Assembly (NCBI GenBank): GCA_016939345.1
Contig: JAFGHG010000208.1
Coordinates: forward strand, 1 to 8,605
DNA from: Candidatus Omnitrophota bacterium
GTDB taxonomy: Bacteria; Omnitrophota; Gorgyraeia; Duberdicusellales; 4484-171
DNA length: 8,605 nt
Direction: 5' to 3'
In this document: piece by piece, positions 5,910 through 8,605 of the stretch
Layout of the letters: the number at the start of each line of letters is the position of its first letter
Position numbering within the stretch: position 1 is the first letter of the stretch
Program-made: the position numbers and the translations under genes
Notes under the pieces: generated by a model
What the model saw: only the letters and a program-made list of their open reading frames with translations
The model's database searches: none
Told to the model about the DNA's origin: nothing

Positions 5910-6371
5910 CTATTTAATCCAACGCTGGCCCTCCAGCTCTTCTATCTCACTGATCTTTTTTATCCTCCTGGTATGCCTTCCTCCTTCGAACTCTTCCTTT
6001 AACCAGCGCAAGATTAGTTTTTTCAAGTAATCAATACTAAAGAAATAGGAAGAAAGCACTAAAACATTACTGTCGTTATGTCTTCTCGACATATATGCGC
6101 TTTTTAAATCGTAAGCCAAAACTGCTCTTATACCTTTTACTTTATTGGCCGCTATAGCGCTTCCTACTCCGGTATAACATATCACTATGGCCCGGTCAGC
6201 TTTCTTGTCACGTACAGCTGAGGCAGCTTTATAGGCATAATCAGGATAATCACAGGATTCTTTGGAAAAAGTACCATAATCAACTATGGTGTGGCCTTTT
6301 TCTTTCAAGAATTCGCTTAAAACATCTTTTAATTTAAAACCTCTGTGGTCACTGGCTAAAGCAATCTTCAT
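5910..6371 (-). CDS. rpiB: Ribose-5-phosphate isomerase B
   Basis: RpiB interconverts ribulose 5-phosphate and ribose 5-phosphate, the sugar source for nucleotide synthesis. The 153-residue length is normal. The start carries SDHRGFKLK (7-15), and YPDYAYKAA (42-50) follows. The active-site loop ICYTGVGSAIAANKVKGIRA (64-83) contains the catalytic C65 and T67; RRHNDSNVLVLS (96-107) contains H98, which helps open the sugar ring. The end, EFEGGRHTRRIKKI (127-140), is the usual phosphate-binding tail. Y66 replaces the Gly that I expect in the common CGTG motif, which could be a lineage variant or affect substrate choice. The start is supported by GAGAGGA five bases before ATG 6371. The gene lies 15 bases after the TsaC-phosphatase fusion and 33 bases before glyA. 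LacA/LacB-type sugar isomerases are the main alternative, but this context favours RpiB. Confidence 0.94.
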   Translation of the reverse strand: MKIALASDHRGFKLKDVLSEFLKEKGHTIVDYGTFSKESCDYPDYAYKAASAVRDKKADRAIVICYTGVGSAIAANKVKGIRAVLAYDLKSAYMSRRHNDSNVLVLSSYFFSIDYLKKLILRWLKEEFEGGRHTRRIKKISEIEELEGQRWIK

Positions 6372-6386
6372 CTTTTCCTCTCGATT

Positions 6387-7451
6387 TTATAGCCAATCAA
6401 CAAGTTCTATGACCGCTTCTTTAAGAAGATCATAAACCCCGTTGTAAAAGCCCAAGGATTTACCGACCGGATCTGGTATGTCCTGCTCCAGATTCGCAGG
6501 GAGAAATTTCTTTAAATTAAAGACCCTGCCTTCAGCAGTATCTTCATACTGGAGTATATATTTAGTCTGAAGGTCTTCCATGGTAAAAATCAGGTCAGCT
6601 GAAAGTATTAAATGCCTGTCCAGCCTTCGGGATAAAAAACCCCTAGCATCTATATCCTCGTTCTCTTTCAAGATATTGACAGTGTTTTCGGCTGCCGGTG
6701 CGCCGTCAAAGGCAGATATCCCGGCTGAAACTATCTCATACCTGTTAAACAGATAAGGCTTAATCAAAACCAGATACTTACGCAGCAGGTACTCAGCCAT
6801 GGGAGAACGGCAGCTATTACCGGTGCAGACGATGACTATTCTCTTTTTGATAAAAGTATCTATCAAATCCTCTTTGGAGACTACGCCTTCTCTTAAAACC
6901 GTAAAAGGCCTTGTGGTCAGATCTACTACCGTAGAAGCCTTGGCAAAATTACACTTGCCGCTGTCGATCAATAGATCGATATTATTATCAAAAATCTTCT
7001 CTACCTCATCAGCCGTAACTGCTTCCTCCTGGCCGCTTAAATTGGCCGAAGCAAGACATAGGGCAAGATCCAATTCCTCCAGTATCTTTCTGGTAACAAT
7101 ATGAGCAGGCATCCTGACGCCTATTTTTTCATTATTCAATGAATAATAGACGACCGTAAGCGGCCCGGGCCAGAACTTTTCCATAACTCTATAGCCATAA
7201 GGTGGCAAAACATCAAAGTAATTATTGACTACTTTATCAAAATTACTCATAACCAAAGAAAAAGGCTTTTCCTTTGGCCTTTGTTTGATTTCATAAAGCC
7301 TCTTTACCATATCCTCTTTGTCAGCTCTTGCTCCGATGCCATAAACAGTTTCAGTAGGCAAAGCTGCTATCGCTCCCTTACTGATTATTTTGGCAGCCTG
7401 AAAAATAAGCTCTTGATCTATGTTGTCGGGATCAATGATTATTTTTTTCAT
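6387..7451 (-). CDS. Fusion of TsaC/Sua5-type threonylcarbamoyl-AMP synthase and low-molecular-weight phosphatase
   Basis: Residues 1 to about 198 form a YrdC/TsaC domain, which makes threonylcarbamoyl-AMP from threonine, bicarbonate and ATP for tRNA t6A37. Its signatures are LPTETVYGIGARA (31-43), IKQRPKEKPF (55-64), WPGPLTVV (94-101), RMPAH (113-117), ASANLSGQ (134-141), DSG (163-165) and LREGVVS (186-192). The extra C-terminal domain of long Sua5 proteins is absent. Residues about 202-354 are a low-molecular-weight phosphatase. The P-loop CTGNSCRS has nucleophile C209 and R215, and DIPDPVGKS (324-332) has the likely general acid D327. There is almost no linker. The P-loop resembles the protein-arginine phosphatase YwlE (CTGNTCRS) more than tyrosine phosphatases (often CLGNICRS). 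In Bacillus subtilis the separate genes ywlC, ywlE, ywlF (rpiB) and glyA lie close together in this order, so this looks like a fusion of neighbours. The gene shares one base with purE (TAATG). AAGGA lies about 12 bases upstream, so coupling to purE is likely. Confidence 0.93.
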   Translation of the reverse strand: MKKIIIDPDNIDQELIFQAAKIISKGAIAALPTETVYGIGARADKEDMVKRLYEIKQRPKEKPFSLVMSNFDKVVNNYFDVLPPYGYRVMEKFWPGPLTVVYYSLNNEKIGVRMPAHIVTRKILEELDLALCLASANLSGQEEAVTADEVEKIFDNNIDLLIDSGKCNFAKASTVVDLTTRPFTVLREGVVSKEDLIDTFIKKRIVIVCTGNSCRSPMAEYLLRKYLVLIKPYLFNRYEIVSAGISAFDGAPAAENTVNILKENEDIDARGFLSRRLDRHLILSADLIFTMEDLQTKYILQYEDTAEGRVFNLKKFLPANLEQDIPDPVGKSLGFYNGVYDLLKEAVIELVDWL

Positions 7452-7906
7452 TATCTAAATGATTCCTTGATTTTTTTTACGGCTGCCAGATATTTTTTGT
7501 CTTTAAGAGAAAGGATCTCCAGAGAAAAAATAACCGCATTTATAAAGGCACTTTTGCCCAAACCGGTAGATGCTATGCCTAAGCCTTTGGGTGTGCTGAC
7601 AATTGAAAAAAGCGCATCTAATCCTCCGGCAATACCGCCTTCCATGGCTACTCCGATGACCGGTATGTTGACTAAGGAAGCAACAAAACCAGGCAAAGCC
7701 GCTGCCATGCCGGCACAAGCAATAACCACCTCCACATTATTTTTCTCAAGCTGTTTACAGAAATTAGTCAATTTTTGAGGGTTTCTGTGGGCTGAAATAA
7801 CATCAAGAGAATAGGAAATCTTATGTTTCTTGAGCATTGCCAATCCGTCTTCAAGATATTTTATATCGCTTTTGCTTCCGGTGATAACTGCGATTTTTCT
7901 CTGCAT
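7451..7906 (-). CDS. purE: PurE-type N5-carboxyaminoimidazole ribonucleotide mutase
   Basis: PurE rearranges N5-CAIR to CAIR in purine synthesis (class I), or carboxylates AIR directly (class II). The 151-residue length fits a stand-alone PurE. The nucleotide-binding start ITGSKSD (8-14) and SAHRNP (38-43) with the catalytic H40 are present. GGLDALFSIVSTP (93-105) matches the conserved GLD-SIVQMP region. Two features are unusual. The segment that usually reads AAHLPG here reads AAALPG (68-73), so Ala stands where class I enzymes have a second active-site His. The loop after STP (KGLGIASTG) also differs from the usual GGVPVATV. The protein lacks the AGRSN segment I associate with class II enzymes. 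It could be a divergent PurE or a lineage variant. GGGGG about six bases upstream supports ATG 7906. The purD neighbour, 17 bases away, supports a purine role. Confidence 0.88.
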   Translation of the reverse strand: MQRKIAVITGSKSDIKYLEDGLAMLKKHKISYSLDVISAHRNPQKLTNFCKQLEKNNVEVVIACAGMAAALPGFVASLVNIPVIGVAMEGGIAGGLDALFSIVSTPKGLGIASTGLGKSAFINAVIFSLEILSLKDKKYLAAVKKIKESFR

Positions 7907-7923
7907 TATATCCCCCTTTTTTA

Positions 7924-8605
7924 TTATAATGCTTTATTTGCGATGTCGCGTCGGTAAAACATATTATCGAACTTAATGCTGCTTATAGCCTTATATGCTT
8001 TTTCCTGAGCATCTTTGATGCCCTTGCCCAGGGCCACAACATTAAGCACCCTTCCTCCGCTGGTAACAACACTATCAGCTTGTTTTTTTGTCCCGGCATG
8101 AAAAACAAAAACATCTTTTGCCGGAGCCAAGCCGTCAAGACCTTTTATTAGTTTGCCTTTTTCATAAGCTCCCGGATATCCTCCGGAAGTTAAAACCACA
8201 CAAACGCAAAAATCATCATCCCATTGTAAATTTACTGTATCTAATTTTCCATCTATTGTCTTAAGCATCACTTCTACTAAATCACTTTTAAGCTTGGGAA
8301 GTATCGCCTGAGTCTCGGGGTCACCGAAACGGACATTGAATTCCAAGACATAAGCGATATTGTCTTTTATCATCAGTCCGCCGTAAAGCAGGCCTTTATA
8401 TATTTTACCCTCTCTTTTTAATCCGCTGACTACAGGGCCGAAAACATGTCCGATTATAGAATCTAAATTATCTTTTGTGACTAAAGGCGCAGGCGAATAA
8501 GCGCCCATTCCTCCGGTGTTAGGCCCCTGGTCATTATCAAATACCCTTTTGTGGTCCTGAGAAGAAACAAGAGGAAGAATAGTATTCCCGTCGGTAAAAA
8601 CTAAA
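7924..8605 (-). CDS. purD: Phosphoribosylamine-glycine ligase PurD, C-terminal part (cut by window edge)
   Basis: PurD joins phosphoribosylamine to glycine with ATP, giving GAR, the second step of purine synthesis. The frame stays open to the right edge, so the gene starts outside the window. The visible 226 residues are about the last half of a roughly 420-residue enzyme. Translation from the edge reads FTDGNTILPL, SSQDHKRVFDNDQGPNTGG and then MGAYSPAPLV, the hallmark of the PurD ATP-grasp domain. The ATG at 8508 is the internal Met of that motif, not a start. EFNVRFGDPETQ supplies the Glu and Asn that bind magnesium. TSGGYPGAYEKGKLIKGLD belongs to the C-terminal domain, and AGTKK and GGRVLNVVALG follow as usual. 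The TAA stop at 7926-7924 is 17 bases before purE. The glycine it uses could come from GlyA in the same cluster. Confidence 0.96.
   Translation of the reverse strand, partial: LVFTDGNTILPLVSSQDHKRVFDNDQGPNTGGMGAYSPAPLVTKDNLDSIIGHVFGPVVSGLKREGKIYKGLLYGGLMIKDNIAYVLEFNVRFGDPETQAILPKLKSDLVEVMLKTIDGKLDTVNLQWDDDFCVCVVLTSGGYPGAYEKGKLIKGLDGLAPAKDVFVFHAGTKKQADSVVTSGGRVLNVVALGKGIKDAQEKAYKAISSIKFDNMFYRRDIANKAL

Noticed and set aside
7281..7778. Open frame of 165 codons on the plus strand
   Set aside because: It is antisense to purE and the start of the TsaC fusion, both with strong family motifs; its product looks like no known protein.
8506..8508. ATG as a possible purD start
   Set aside because: It is the Met inside the conserved NTGGMGAYSP motif; the frame continues upstream to the window edge with PurD sequence.
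1..8605. CRISPR array, tRNA/rRNA gene, insertion sequence or prophage
   Set aside because: No regular direct repeats with spacers, cloverleaf, transposase or phage genes are visible; coding genes fill nearly all the sequence.

Overview
The window is a densely packed bacterial housekeeping cluster. All eleven coding regions lie on the minus strand, so transcription runs from the right edge to the left edge. The DNA is moderately AT-rich. The largest gap between genes is about 98 bases, and most junctions are overlaps of 1-4 bases or gaps of 13-42 bases. This suggests one long operon, or a few operons with read-through. NrdR, PurE and RecG mark it as bacterial. The gene style resembles an uncultured candidate-phylum bacterium such as an Omnitrophota-like lineage, but that is an impression from memory, not proof.

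In transcription order, the cluster begins with the 3' part of purD (7924-8605, cut by the right edge) and purE (7451-7906), two steps of purine synthesis. Next is a fused gene (6387-7451) that joins a TsaC/Sua5-type threonylcarbamoyl-AMP synthase to a low-molecular-weight phosphatase. It is followed by rpiB (5910-6371) and glyA (4632-5876), a dCMP deaminase gene (4141-4635) and nrdR (3683-4144). This middle block covers pentose phosphates, one-carbon units, dUMP supply and control of ribonucleotide reductase, so it reads as a DNA-precursor module.

The third part holds a bifunctional-nuclease-family protein (3248-3640), a CCA-adding/poly(A) polymerase-type nucleotidyltransferase with an HD domain (1798-3234) and a macrodomain-Nudix fusion (842-1777). 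The 5' third of recG (1-743) runs off the left edge.

Two non-coding elements stand out. One is a repeat-rich, hairpin-capable spacer (754-816) between the macrodomain-Nudix gene and recG. The other is a perfect 16-bp palindrome (3644-3659) three bases upstream of the bifunctional-nuclease start codon. I see no tRNA, rRNA, CRISPR array, insertion sequence or clear rho-independent terminator.

I find no obvious new multi-gene system. The most interesting content is two gene fusions and some active-site substitutions: macrodomain plus Nudix, which suggests ADP-ribose turnover in one chain; TsaC plus a phosphatase whose P-loop resembles protein-arginine phosphatases; a PurE lacking a usually conserved His; and an RpiB with Tyr beside its catalytic Cys.
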